A stretch of DNA of 14,915 nucleotides. Origin: UBA1388 sp964555515. Its GTDB lineage: Bacteria; Patescibacteriota; Microgenomatia; UBA1400; PJMF01. The notes under the pieces were generated by a model, which was given only the letters and a program-made list of their open reading frames with translations, was not told the DNA's origin and did no database searches. Positions 1 to 6,143 of this stretch are shown piece by piece. Within the stretch, counting starts at the first letter, position 1. Every line of letters begins with the position of its first letter. The stretch covers positions 1 to 14,915 of the forward strand of contig CAZKSJ010000022.1 in assembly GCA_964555515.1 (NCBI GenBank). Direction: 5' to 3'. The position numbers and the translations under genes are program-made.

Positions 1-143
1 TGACTTTGAAGAATGGTAGAGTGCAACAGATCTACTACTTCGCCCGCGATGTGCGCGACGGATCACTTGAGAGTGTTCCAGCAGGTTATGAGGTTATGGA
101 GACCAAACGCACCAATATGCCTGTACTCAAGAAATCGGCATAA
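1..143 (+). CDS. small conserved-looking protein, 5' end at or beyond the window edge
   Basis: An open frame enters the window and ends at TAA 141-143. The visible 46 residues begin TLKNGRVQQIYYFARDVRDG and continue with an LPAGYEV-like stretch (VPAGYEV), a KRTNMP turn and a Lys-rich end (LKKSA). The two bases before the first full codon are TG, so the missing base could make an ATG, in which case this would be nearly the whole gene at about 47 residues. From memory, short basic proteins of this type (YFF..., PAGYEV, KRTG.P.LKK) occur in candidate-phyla bacteria and archaea with no function assigned; I cannot name a family. It has no membrane segment or signal peptide. A strong terminator follows 17 bases after the stop, so it ends its transcription unit. 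Confidence 0.6.
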   Translation, partial: TLKNGRVQQIYYFARDVRDGSLESVPAGYEVMETKRTNMPVLKKSA

Positions 144-160
144 TAATTAAATTTTGCAAT

Positions 161-197
161 AAAGCCCCCCTTCAACTAAAGTGAAGGGGGGCTTTTT
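161..197 (+). terminator. strong intrinsic terminator, possibly bidirectional
   Basis: A perfect 14-bp stem pairs 161-174 (AAAGCCCCCCTTCA) with 182-195, around a 7-base loop (ACTAAAG). The right arm ends in a run of five T (193-197). The left arm begins with AAA and is preceded by an AT-rich stretch, so the reverse strand also ends in T. It closes the unit of the small protein at 1-143 and insulates the DUF59 gene starting at 219. Confidence 0.93.
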
Positions 198-218
198 ACT
201 AACTACACTTAAATCGCT

Positions 219-809
219 ATGGCAGACATTAATAAAGATACGATTTATCAGCATTTGAAAAAAGTTACTGATCCAGAGTTAGGAATTGATATTGTGAGCA
301 TTGGTTTGATTTATGATGTGAAGGTGAAACGACTTACACATCAGTCGACTGCATCGAAACATCATTCGATCCACTCGCATCACCAGTCGACCGATATGAA
401 TCAGCAATCGCATCGCCGATCGACTGAACTGAACCAGCGATTGACTCATCAATCGAACGATTCCAATCAGCAACTGACTAATCAGCCAATCAAGTTGAAT
501 CAGCAGCCAATGAACTCAAATCTTAATTCGCCCCAGTCGTCACAGCCTGCCAGATCATCAACCACATCTAAATCGTCTGGTTTGTCTCACTCACCTGCAC
601 CTGCTCAACATTATCAAGTTTATGTCCTAATGACTTTAACCTCGCCCGGCTGTCCTTTGCTTGATGTGATTGAATCAAGCATCAAGTCAGAATTGGATCA
701 AATTGAAGGCTTGGATGGTTACAAGGATGTGGAAATTGAGTTGACTTTTGATCCCCCCTGGACAATAGACATGATGGATGAAGCTGCAAAGGCAGAGCTA
801 GGATTTTAA
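219..809 (+). CDS. MIP18/DUF59 (PaaD/SufT-like) protein with a repeat-encoded insert
   Basis: The two ends together match a MIP18-family (DUF59) domain. Residues 1-37 carry the helix and the DPELG motif (18-22) followed by IVSIGLIYDVKV. Residues 133-196 carry VYVLMTLTSPGCP with the conserved Cys145, then DPPWT and the typical end MMDEAAKAELGF. Relatives act in Fe-S cluster assembly or phenylacetate degradation; the substrate here is unknown. The usual domain is about 100 residues. Here about 95 residues (roughly 38-132), rich in Gln, Asn, His, Ser and Thr, interrupt it at the turn between two beta strands, where relatives have a few residues. The reading frame is kept throughout and both halves are intact, so this is an insertion rather than a broken gene. 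The ATG at 219 starts directly at the family's N-terminus; no clear Shine-Dalgarno site is visible. Confidence 0.88.
   Translation: MADINKDTIYQHLKKVTDPELGIDIVSIGLIYDVKVKRLTHQSTASKHHSIHSHHQSTDMNQQSHRRSTELNQRLTHQSNDSNQQLTNQPIKLNQQPMNSNLNSPQSSQPARSSTTSKSSGLSHSPAPAQHYQVYVLMTLTSPGCPLLDVIESSIKSELDQIEGLDGYKDVEIELTFDPPWTIDMMDEAAKAELGF
333..506 (+). repeat. degenerate 33-bp in-frame tandem repeat inside the DUF59 gene
   Basis: Four adjacent 33-base units at 375-506 encode the 11-residue units SHHQSTDMNQQ, SHRRSTELNQR, LTHQSNDSNQQ and LTNQPIKLNQQ. A further related unit, LTHQSTASKHH (333-365), precedes them, separated by three codons (SIH). A decayed unit, PMNSNLNSPQ, follows. Shared DNA cores such as CATCAGTCGACT and AATCAGCA recur at the same phase. 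The period is a multiple of three, so unit gain or loss keeps the frame. The rest of the insert (about residues 100-131) is Ser/Pro-rich without a clear period. Confidence 0.85.
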
Positions 810-820
810 GTATTAAGCGG

Positions 821-833
821 TATACTAAAAATA
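821..833 (+). promoter_or_regulatory. -10 box of a predicted leaderless rpiB promoter
   Basis: TATACT (821-826, five of six to TATAAT) ends exactly 6 bases before the ATG at 833, which would put the transcription start on the A of the start codon. No Shine-Dalgarno sequence fits between them. I see no good -35 box at 16-18 bases. The same geometry recurs before three other genes in this window. Confidence 0.5.
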
Positions 834-1315
834 TGACTGATAAAGTTCGTGATATCATGATTTTGATTGGTAGTGATCATGGCGGGTTTGAGAAAAAACA
901 AGCAGTGGTGGCGATGTTAAGAGATCAAGGATATCAAGTTTTAGATTGTGGTGCCGCTAGCTTTGATCCAGACGATGATTACCCTCAATTTGCCTTCAAA
1001 GTTGGGGAAGAGTTAGTGAAGTTACTTCATCAAGATAAGTTGGCGTATGGCATTTTACTTTGTCGCTCTGGTGCCGGCATGAGTATCGCTGCTAATAAAG
1101 TGGTGGGGGTGCGTGCCGCTGAAACTAACTCAATTGAACATGCTCAACACGCCAGACAGCATAATGGAGCCAATGTGGCCACGATTGCCGCCGACTGGCT
1201 TGATCTTGATATCGTGTTGAGCATCGTTAACCACTTTGTGAACACCCAATTTTCTGGTGAAGAACGCCATTTGAGGCGAATTAATCAGATTGGTGCATAT
1301 GAACAAAACCGTTGA
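833..1315 (+). CDS. rpiB: ribose-5-phosphate isomerase B (RpiB/LacAB family)
   Basis: RpiB interconverts ribose 5-phosphate and ribulose 5-phosphate in the non-oxidative pentose phosphate pathway. The 160-residue protein has the family's normal length. Visible motifs are GSDHGG (13-18, phosphate binding), DYP (49-51), catalytic-type Cys77 in the sequence CRSGAGMSIAANK, RAAE (94-97), HNGANV (110-115) and the C-terminal RHLRRI (145-150). The motif around the Cys is CRSGAG where E. coli RpiB has CGTGIG, a modest divergence. The ATG at 833 has a TATACT box 6 bases upstream; an internal ATG at 857 (MILIGSDHGG) would match the usual N-terminus even better, so the start is not fully certain. Its end overlaps the next gene, rpe-like, by 17 bases, implying co-transcription and a joint role in pentose phosphate conversion. 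Confidence 0.93.
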   Translation: MTDKVRDIMILIGSDHGGFEKKQAVVAMLRDQGYQVLDCGAASFDPDDDYPQFAFKVGEELVKLLHQDKLAYGILLCRSGAGMSIAANKVVGVRAAETNSIEHAQHARQHNGANVATIAADWLDLDIVLSIVNHFVNTQFSGEERHLRRINQIGAYEQNR

Positions 1316-2018
1316 TCAAGTTCGGATTTATCCAGCCTTGTTGAGTGACCAATTGGCAGATTTGCAGTCGCAAATTCTCAAGATCATTGATATGGACACC
1401 GACTTAGGTGTTGATTCAGACCTCAGTAGCGTCAACAAAGTCGTGCAGATCGATATTATTGACGGCAAATTCGCCGATAATCTGACGTGTACTCCCACTG
1501 ATTTGCTCGATTTCAATTTTGGAGAGCTTAAAATCGATTTTCACCTAATGACAGAAGATCCTATGGACTATGTTCATGAGCTGATCGATGTGAAGAGTCA
1601 GTTGCCCGTGAGGGCAGTCATTGGCCAGGTAGAAAGAATGACTAGTCAGGCACATTTTTTAGAGGAAGTACGGCAACAGCAGTGGTTGCCAGGTCTTTCA
1701 CTAGACCTTTTTACTCCCATTGAGGCAATCGATGAAGAAAGTTGGGAAAAACTGCAGGTTGTGCAAGTGATGGGGGTGGCGGCTGGATTTCAAGGGCAAC
1801 AGTTTCATCCATCGTCGCTGCAAGTTATTGCTGAGTTGCGCCCGCTTTGTACTCAACATGAAGTTGAGTTGATCGTTGACGGGGGCGTTAATCTAGAAAC
1901 TGTATCTGCAGTCATCAAAGCGGGCGCTGATAGTGTGGCGGTAGGCAGCAGCTTGTGGCAATCAACAAGCATTTCTGACACAATAGCTCAGTTAAAGGCA
2001 AAAACCAACTTCTCGTAA
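1299..2018 (+). CDS. rpe: ribulose-phosphate 3-epimerase-like protein, divergent
   Basis: The protein follows the Rpe TIM-barrel pattern: YPALLSD near the N-terminus, IDIIDGKF (51-58), FHLMTEDP (81-88), VMGVAAGFQGQQF (157-169), VDGGVN (193-198) and GADSVAVGSSLW (209-220). Rpe interconverts ribulose and xylulose 5-phosphate. Of the classical metal ligands His, Asp, His, Asp, the Asp (D52), second His (H82) and last Asp (D194) are present, but the first His is Gln50 (VQIDIIDG instead of the usual HxDxMDG). The start PALLSD replaces the common PS.L pattern. It may therefore be a true epimerase with an altered metal site or a related sugar-phosphate barrel enzyme. I chose ATG 1299 over the in-frame TTG at 1290, which lies deeper inside rpiB. 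The 17-base overlap with rpiB supports translational coupling. Confidence 0.78.
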   Translation: MNKTVDQVRIYPALLSDQLADLQSQILKIIDMDTDLGVDSDLSSVNKVVQIDIIDGKFADNLTCTPTDLLDFNFGELKIDFHLMTEDPMDYVHELIDVKSQLPVRAVIGQVERMTSQAHFLEEVRQQQWLPGLSLDLFTPIEAIDEESWEKLQVVQVMGVAAGFQGQQFHPSSLQVIAELRPLCTQHEVELIVDGGVNLETVSAVIKAGADSVAVGSSLWQSTSISDTIAQLKAKTNFS

Positions 2019-2083
2019 GTTCCACGAGTTGTAGCTTACAAGCACTTTGCCCCAGTACAAATTATTTTTTTAGAAATCTGCCC

Positions 2084-2830
2084 ATGAATACTGACTTTAG
2101 CTTATCTCAAAAAACCTTTGATCAACCAGAAGATGCAGAATCCGGTGACCAGACCAATCAGCCAGATCCCATTACCACCCAGATTTTAATTCCCCAGATG
2201 AAGAGACACTGCGATATTAAAAATGTGGCTATCTTTGGGAGCGCCGATATTGATGAAAACCATCCTTTGTACAGCGAAGTTTTCACGGTGGCCAGATATT
2301 TAGCTTATCACGATAAAGTCATTATCAACGGTGGTGGCCCGGGCGTCATGGATGCTGCTACCAGAGGAGCTCAATCGGCGGGTGGGGAGACGTTGGTCGT
2401 CACTTTTTACCCCAAAAATATGCCAGAATTTGAGGGTCGTTACAGTAAAAATCATGCCGACAAAGAAATTAAGACCGCCAATTATGTGGAAAGAATGTTT
2501 GGTTTAATTGAGCACGCCGATATTTTTATTTGTTTTCAAGGTGGGACTGGCACCTTGAGCGAGTGGTCAACCGCCTGGCTGCTTTCTCATCTATATTATG
2601 GCAACCACAAGCCGCTGATTTTATACGGGGCATTCTGGGAAAAAGTGATGGAAGTCATTGATGAGAACTTCTTTATTGGTGCCAAAGAACATGAAGTGTA
2701 CAGAATTGTCAAAAATGAGGAAGAGCTGATTCACGCCCTGCGTCTGTTCGAGGAGGAACTCCGCGATCGTTGTCGTCTGCCATACAGTCATGCAGCGGAT
2801 CAGCCTAAGGCAGAGCACAAGAGCAGATGA
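2084..2830 (+). CDS. LOG family (lysine decarboxylase-like) Rossmann protein
   Basis: The 248-residue protein carries the LOG/TIGR00730-type nucleotide-binding fold. It shows VAIFGSADI (48-56), INGGGPGVMDAATRGA (81-96), an ERM arginine (137) and QGGTGTLSEW (152-161). The family signature is PGGxGTxxE; here the Pro is replaced by Gln while GGTGT and the catalytic-type Glu160 remain. Characterised members release the free base from cytokinin ribotides or hydrolyse AMP-type nucleotides at the N-glycosidic bond; the substrate here is not predictable. Residues 1-35 are a polar, acidic extension outside the domain. It starts 65 bases after the rpe-like gene. A possible -10 (TAGAAA, 2071-2076) sits 7 bases before the ATG, so it may begin its own transcript. 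Confidence 0.85.
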   Translation: MNTDFSLSQKTFDQPEDAESGDQTNQPDPITTQILIPQMKRHCDIKNVAIFGSADIDENHPLYSEVFTVARYLAYHDKVIINGGGPGVMDAATRGAQSAGGETLVVTFYPKNMPEFEGRYSKNHADKEIKTANYVERMFGLIEHADIFICFQGGTGTLSEWSTAWLLSHLYYGNHKPLILYGAFWEKVMEVIDENFFIGAKEHEVYRIVKNEEELIHALRLFEEELRDRCRLPYSHAADQPKAEHKSR

Positions 2831-2887
2831 GCTTTGCTTTGACGCAAGTTGAGAGACGCTCATCTAGTCAATCTCAATAAAATCATT

Positions 2888-2900
2888 TACCATGAGACTA
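2888..2900 (+). promoter_or_regulatory. -10 box of a predicted leaderless PfkB promoter
   Basis: TACCAT (2888-2893) ends exactly 6 bases before the ATG at 2900, placing the expected transcription start on the start codon. There is no Shine-Dalgarno site. The box matches TATAAT at four of six positions and no convincing -35 box is seen, so the call rests mainly on the geometry shared with the genes at 833, 5511 and 10932. Confidence 0.4.
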
Positions 2901-3823
2901 TGCATGATGTGATCACCATTGGCTCGAGTTTAGTCGATGTTTTTATTAAATCCAAAGACTTTCAATTCCAGCGCAAAAAAGGCCAAGTTTGGTTATGTCA
3001 AATGTATGATCAAAAGCAGGAAATTGATGAGCTGGAAGTGTTAACTGGCGGAGGGGGTGGCAATACCGCTGTTGGTTTTTCCCGCGCTGGATTTAACACG
3101 GCGGTAGTATCTGAAACCGGCCATGATACTTTAGCTCAACTTATTTTGAATGATTTTCATCAAGAAAAGGTGGCGACCAACTTTATTGTTCAGGAGAAGA
3201 GAGAACAAACTGGAGGATCGGTTATCATGGTCGGTCAGGATGGCGGCCGGACGGTGATGGTGCACCGGGGAGCGTCTTCATGTCTTGATCCGCACGATAT
3301 TCCCATGCGCGCGATTAAAAAGGTGGATTGGGTGCACCTAGCCAGTATTGCTGGCAGAAAATTTACGCTGCAGGCGATTGCGGCCGCTTTACGTGAAGGT
3401 CATGCCAATTGTTCTTGGAATCCTGGCCATCAGGAGTTGCGGATGTTGGCGGCCGGAAAGATTCCTCCAGACTTAATTCCTTGTCAAATTTTGTTTGTGA
3501 ATAGTGAAGAGTGGAAAGTGTTACGACCGGTACAACAGGCGCTGAAACGGCACATTCCGGAGGTAATTGTGACTCATGGCGACAAAGGCGGGAAAGCCTA
3601 TATCCAAGGAGATAGGAATTTATTACACTTTCCATCAAACTCAAAAAAATGCACCGATAGCACCGGAGCTGGGGATGCGTTTGGGGTGGGTTATGTCACG
3701 GCACGCATTTTTGGGGAAGATCCAGAAGAGGCTTGCCAGTGGGGAGTGAGAAATGCCAGCTCGGTGATCAAGTACTATGGAGCCAAGCCAGGCTTGTTGT
3801 CACATCGTCAATTGTCAAATTAG
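2900..3823 (+). CDS. PfkB-family (ribokinase-like) carbohydrate kinase
   Basis: From the ATG at 2900 the protein has 307 residues, normal for PfkB kinases, which phosphorylate sugars or nucleosides with ATP. Motifs in order: VITIGSSLVDVF (4-15), the substrate-loop glycines GGGGGN with Asn55 (50-55), GRTVMVHRGA (116-125), the NSEE motif (201-204) and the C-terminal anion-hole signature DSTGAGDAFGVGY with catalytic-type Asp259. The substrate cannot be told from sequence; ribose, adenosine and other sugars are all possible. The open frame extends 17 codons further upstream to 2849, but those residues do not belong to the fold, and ATG 2900 gives the canonical N-terminus. The gene follows the LOG gene by 69 bases and has its own likely promoter. 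Confidence 0.9.
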   Translation: MHDVITIGSSLVDVFIKSKDFQFQRKKGQVWLCQMYDQKQEIDELEVLTGGGGGNTAVGFSRAGFNTAVVSETGHDTLAQLILNDFHQEKVATNFIVQEKREQTGGSVIMVGQDGGRTVMVHRGASSCLDPHDIPMRAIKKVDWVHLASIAGRKFTLQAIAAALREGHANCSWNPGHQELRMLAAGKIPPDLIPCQILFVNSEEWKVLRPVQQALKRHIPEVIVTHGDKGGKAYIQGDRNLLHFPSNSKKCTDSTGAGDAFGVGYVTARIFGEDPEEACQWGVRNASSVIKYYGAKPGLLSHRQLSN

Positions 3824-3840
3824 GAATTTATGTTCATAAT
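3812..3840 (+). promoter_or_regulatory. sigma-70-type promoter of the surface-protein gene
   Basis: TTGTCA (3812-3817, five of six to TTGACA) and CATAAT (3835-3840, five of six to TATAAT) are separated by the optimal 17 bases. The boxes overlap the last codons of the PfkB gene, which ends at 3823. The expected start lies about 7 bases after the -10, giving a leader of only 2-3 bases before the ATG at 3850. This is the best plus-strand promoter in the window. Confidence 0.7.
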
Positions 3841-3849
3841 GGAACGGCT

Positions 3850-4419
3850 ATGAAAAAGATTTTTATTTCCTCAGTATTCGCGCTAGTGCTCATGGTTTTC
3901 ACGACCATTAGTGCCTTTGCTTTGACGCTCGATAACATTGGGGTGACTTCAAGTGCGGGTCAAACCTTTTCTACCTGGTCTTATCTGGGTACTAATCCTC
4001 GACTGATGGGTACAGCTGATCAGGGGGCGACGGTCACGATTACTATTGACGGTGTTGCTTCTACTACCACCGCAGACGAAGATGGGGACTGGGCTTATAC
4101 TCCCACCACATTGAGTGCGTCTGGTGACTATGACATTGCCATTACGTCTGGTACAGACTCAATTTCTTTTACATTGACGATTAATTCTGGCAGTTCAAGT
4201 GCAAGCAGCTCGAGTTCTACAACCACCACCACGACCACTACATCAACGACTTCAGGATTACTATCATATCCAGATACGTTACCCCAATCTGGTGTAATTG
4301 ACTCAACGCTCTTTTTAGTGGGTGGCGGCATGATGCTAATCATGATGGGTATCTTGTTTTACTGGAAAATTATTCCCGCCTTACTTTTGGTCGATCCCGA
4401 AGAAGATTTGGTTGAATAA
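3850..4419 (+). CDS. secreted, membrane-anchored surface protein with Ig-like domain and LPxTG-like motif
   Basis: The 189-residue protein begins with a clear signal peptide (MKK, then a hydrophobic stretch to about 24, likely cut after SAFA). Residues about 27-112 resemble a bacterial Ig-like beta domain (TADQGATVTITIDG, DEDGDWAYTPTTL). A Ser/Thr linker (113-135, including eight consecutive Thr) follows, then LPQSG (144-148), a transmembrane helix (about 152-172) and a 17-residue tail. LPQSG before a membrane segment resembles a sortase signal (LPxTG), but the tail KIIPALLLVDPEEDLVE is acidic instead of positively charged, so sortase sorting is uncertain; it may simply be anchored by the helix. 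The frame is open further upstream to 3733, inside the PfkB gene, but the signal peptide and promoter fix the start at 3850. Function unknown, probably cell-surface binding or display. Confidence 0.82.
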   Translation: MKKIFISSVFALVLMVFTTISAFALTLDNIGVTSSAGQTFSTWSYLGTNPRLMGTADQGATVTITIDGVASTTTADEDGDWAYTPTTLSASGDYDIAITSGTDSISFTLTINSGSSSASSSSSTTTTTTTTSTTSGLLSYPDTLPQSGVIDSTLFLVGGGMMLIMMGILFYWKIIPALLLVDPEEDLVE

Positions 4420-4431
4420 AACTCTCTACTT

Positions 4432-5490
4432 ATGACAGACTACCAGCAAGTGCTCCAGCAAGAGATTCAGACGCTGAAGGACAGAGTGGCTCAGTCGAAG
4501 CTGCCTGAAGAAATGTCTGCTAAAGTCAGCAAAGAAATTGTTGCCTTGGAACGGTCGGTGGCGCTTGGTAGCTACGATGAAAAGTATGAGATGGTTTCCC
4601 GTTATGTGGATTGGGTGTTAAAAATACCTTGGTATGAAGAAACTGAGGATCATCTTGACTTAGAGTTTACCAAGAAAATTTTTGATAAACACCATTATGG
4701 CATGCAAGACGTCAAAGATAGGTTTTTGGAGTACGTTTCTGTCTTGAAATTGCGCAAGGAGCAGTATGCAGATGAAGACTTCAGGGCACCAATTTTATTG
4801 TTGGTAGGTTTGGTTGGCACAGGCAAAACTACTTTTGGATATTCTTTAGCTGAAGCCTTGAATAGGAAACTAGTCAGAATTCCTTTCGGCGGCATGGGTG
4901 ACGCCAAAGAGCTACGTGGTAGTACGCGTTTGCGTCTTGAAAGTGAGCCAGGGAGAGTGATCAAAGGCGTTTGCGAGGCAGGTGTACGCAACCCCATTTT
5001 TCTACTGGACGAAATTGACCGTGTCACTAAAGAAACAAATAAGGACGTGATGGGTGTGTTAGTGGAGTTGTTAGATCCGGCTCAAAATCACGCTTTTCGC
5101 GATTCTTTTATTGATTTTCCAATTAATTTGTCACACGCTATCTTCTTGGCGACAGCCAATAATACATCTGACATTGCCACCGCCGTCATGGACAGAATGG
5201 AGAAAATTTCCATGCCTTCCTATACGGATCACGAAAAAATTGTGATTGCGCAACGCTACGTTTTACCCGCACTGCTACAGAAAGCGGGATTAAAAGAGGG
5301 GCAGTTTAAAATGAGCGATGATTTATGGCCGCTGATCGTGCGGCCGCTAGGTTACGACATGGGTATTAGGACTTTACAACGCACTCTTGAAGGAGCAGTC
5401 CGTAAAGCAGCCCGCATCATTGTTGACAAGGGATATCCAGAAGTGGTGATTAACATGGAAAATCGCAAAATCTTCCTGCCTCAGTACTAG
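4432..5490 (+). CDS. Lon-like AAA+ ATPase without protease domain
   Basis: The 352 residues align with the AAA+ module of Lon. Residues about 1-68 resemble the helical region before the ATPase, ending with VDWVLKIPWYE. Then come HYGMQDVKDRFLEYVSV (88-104), Walker A GLVGTGKT (126-133, Lon usually GPPGVGKT), FGGMGDAKELRG (152-163), Walker B FLLDEID (190-196), LLDPAQNHAFRD (213-224), sensor-1 region ATANN (240-244), Arg-finger DRME (R255) and sensor-2 GIRTLQRTLEGAVRKAA (R313). The protein ends just after the small alpha-helical subdomain. The Lon N-terminal substrate-binding domain and the C-terminal Ser-Lys protease domain are absent, and no remnant lies downstream: the glycosylase gene follows at 5511. 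ATPase function looks intact, so it may act as an unfoldase or chaperone, or pair with a separate protease. It starts 12 bases after the surface-protein gene, likely the same transcript. Confidence 0.85.
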   Translation: MTDYQQVLQQEIQTLKDRVAQSKLPEEMSAKVSKEIVALERSVALGSYDEKYEMVSRYVDWVLKIPWYEETEDHLDLEFTKKIFDKHHYGMQDVKDRFLEYVSVLKLRKEQYADEDFRAPILLLVGLVGTGKTTFGYSLAEALNRKLVRIPFGGMGDAKELRGSTRLRLESEPGRVIKGVCEAGVRNPIFLLDEIDRVTKETNKDVMGVLVELLDPAQNHAFRDSFIDFPINLSHAIFLATANNTSDIATAVMDRMEKISMPSYTDHEKIVIAQRYVLPALLQKAGLKEGQFKMSDDLWPLIVRPLGYDMGIRTLQRTLEGAVRKAARIIVDKGYPEVVINMENRKIFLPQY

Positions 5491-5495
5491 ACTTG

Positions 5496-5511
5496 TGCTA
5501 CGATACTGCCA
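5496..5511 (+). promoter_or_regulatory. extended -10 box of a predicted leaderless UDG promoter
   Basis: TGC followed by TACGAT (5496-5504) is an extended -10 (TGnTAnnnT) ending exactly 6 bases before the ATG at 5511. It begins 6 bases after the stop of the Lon-like gene. The same TGCTA start occurs before the gene at 10932. No -35 box is obvious, which extended -10 promoters can do without. Confidence 0.5.
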
Positions 5512-6143
5512 TGTCTGATCAAGCTGATGTTTTAATTAGAGAGCTCCATCAATCTTTGGAGCAGGCTGTGCCGGATTTACCTCTAGCCACCAAGCCAGAA
5601 GACATTGTACCCGGTGAAGGCTCTGCCACTGCAGAAGTGATGTTTATTGGTGAAGCACCTGGCTACTATGAATCTGTGCAGCGCCGGCCGTTTGTGGGTC
5701 GCTCAGGTCAGTTATTGCGAGAAATCATCAAGGAAATTGCCTTGGCAGAGGATCAGTACTACATTTCAAATATTGTGAAAGTGAGACCGCCAGATAATCG
5801 AGACCCCTTACCCGCGGAAATTTTGGCTTTTAAGCCCTATCTTGACCAAGAAATCTCTATTTTAGATCCCAAGCTGATCGTCACCCTAGGCAGGTACAGC
5901 ATGGCTAAGTTCTTGCCTGAAGTGAGAATTTCGCAGGTACATGGCAGGCTGCACAAACTGCATTGGGATAGAAAGACAATTTATGTCTTACCCATGTATC
6001 ACCCGGCAGCAGGGTTGAGATCAACTCAGATCAAACTGCAATTTATCGAGGATATGCAAAAGATCCCAAAAGTTTTAAAATGGATTATCGAGCAAAATGT
6101 GTTTGCTAGAGAAGCACAACAAATTAAGAATGCTTTATTATGA
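5511..6143 (+). CDS. family 4-type uracil-DNA glycosylase lacking Fe-S cysteines
   Basis: The protein (210 residues) removes uracil from DNA if it acts as its family does. It shows the active-site motif FIGEAPGYYES (45-55), RRPFVGRSGQLLREI (58-72), NIVKVRPPDNRDPLPAEI (87-104), VTLGRYSM (124-131) and the second motif MYHPAAGLRS (162-171). Family 4 enzymes bind a 4Fe-4S cluster through four cysteines: a CxxC-type pair before the first motif, the Cys of VKCRPP and the Cys of the EI..C motif. Here those positions hold Val91 (VKVRPP) and Phe107 (EILAFKPYL), and the protein contains no cysteine at all. I chose ATG 5511 over the in-frame TTG at 5493, which would add residues not in the family and lies in the promoter. 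Its stop overlaps the next start (ATGA). Confidence 0.88.
   Translation: MSDQADVLIRELHQSLEQAVPDLPLATKPEDIVPGEGSATAEVMFIGEAPGYYESVQRRPFVGRSGQLLREIIKEIALAEDQYYISNIVKVRPPDNRDPLPAEILAFKPYLDQEISILDPKLIVTLGRYSMAKFLPEVRISQVHGRLHKLHWDRKTIYVLPMYHPAAGLRSTQIKLQFIEDMQKIPKVLKWIIEQNVFAREAQQIKNALL

Noticed and set aside
279..473. Minus-strand open frame opposite the DUF59 gene
   Set aside because: It is the complement of the repeat-coding region, has no start signal, and has no recognisable protein features.
333..506. Repeats considered as a CRISPR array or minisatellite outside genes
   Set aside because: The units are directly adjacent with no spacers, are degenerate, and lie in frame within an intact DUF59 coding sequence.
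2012..2070. Possible terminator after the rpe-like gene
   Set aside because: Short inverted pairings (GTAAG with CTTAC; TTGTA with TACAA) exist, but the T-run at 2065-2071 is too far from them to form an intrinsic terminator.
2849..2899. Upstream extension of the PfkB protein from 2849
   Set aside because: The extra 17 residues do not fit the kinase fold. ATG 2900 gives the canonical N-terminus and sits 6 bases after a -10-like box.
3733..3849. Upstream extension of the surface protein
   Set aside because: It overlaps the PfkB gene and would bury the signal peptide 39 residues inside. The promoter at 3812-3840 also lies downstream of it.
5493..5510. TTG start for the uracil-DNA glycosylase
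   Set aside because: The added residues (MCYDTA) are the translation of the extended -10 box. The ATG at 5511 fits the family.
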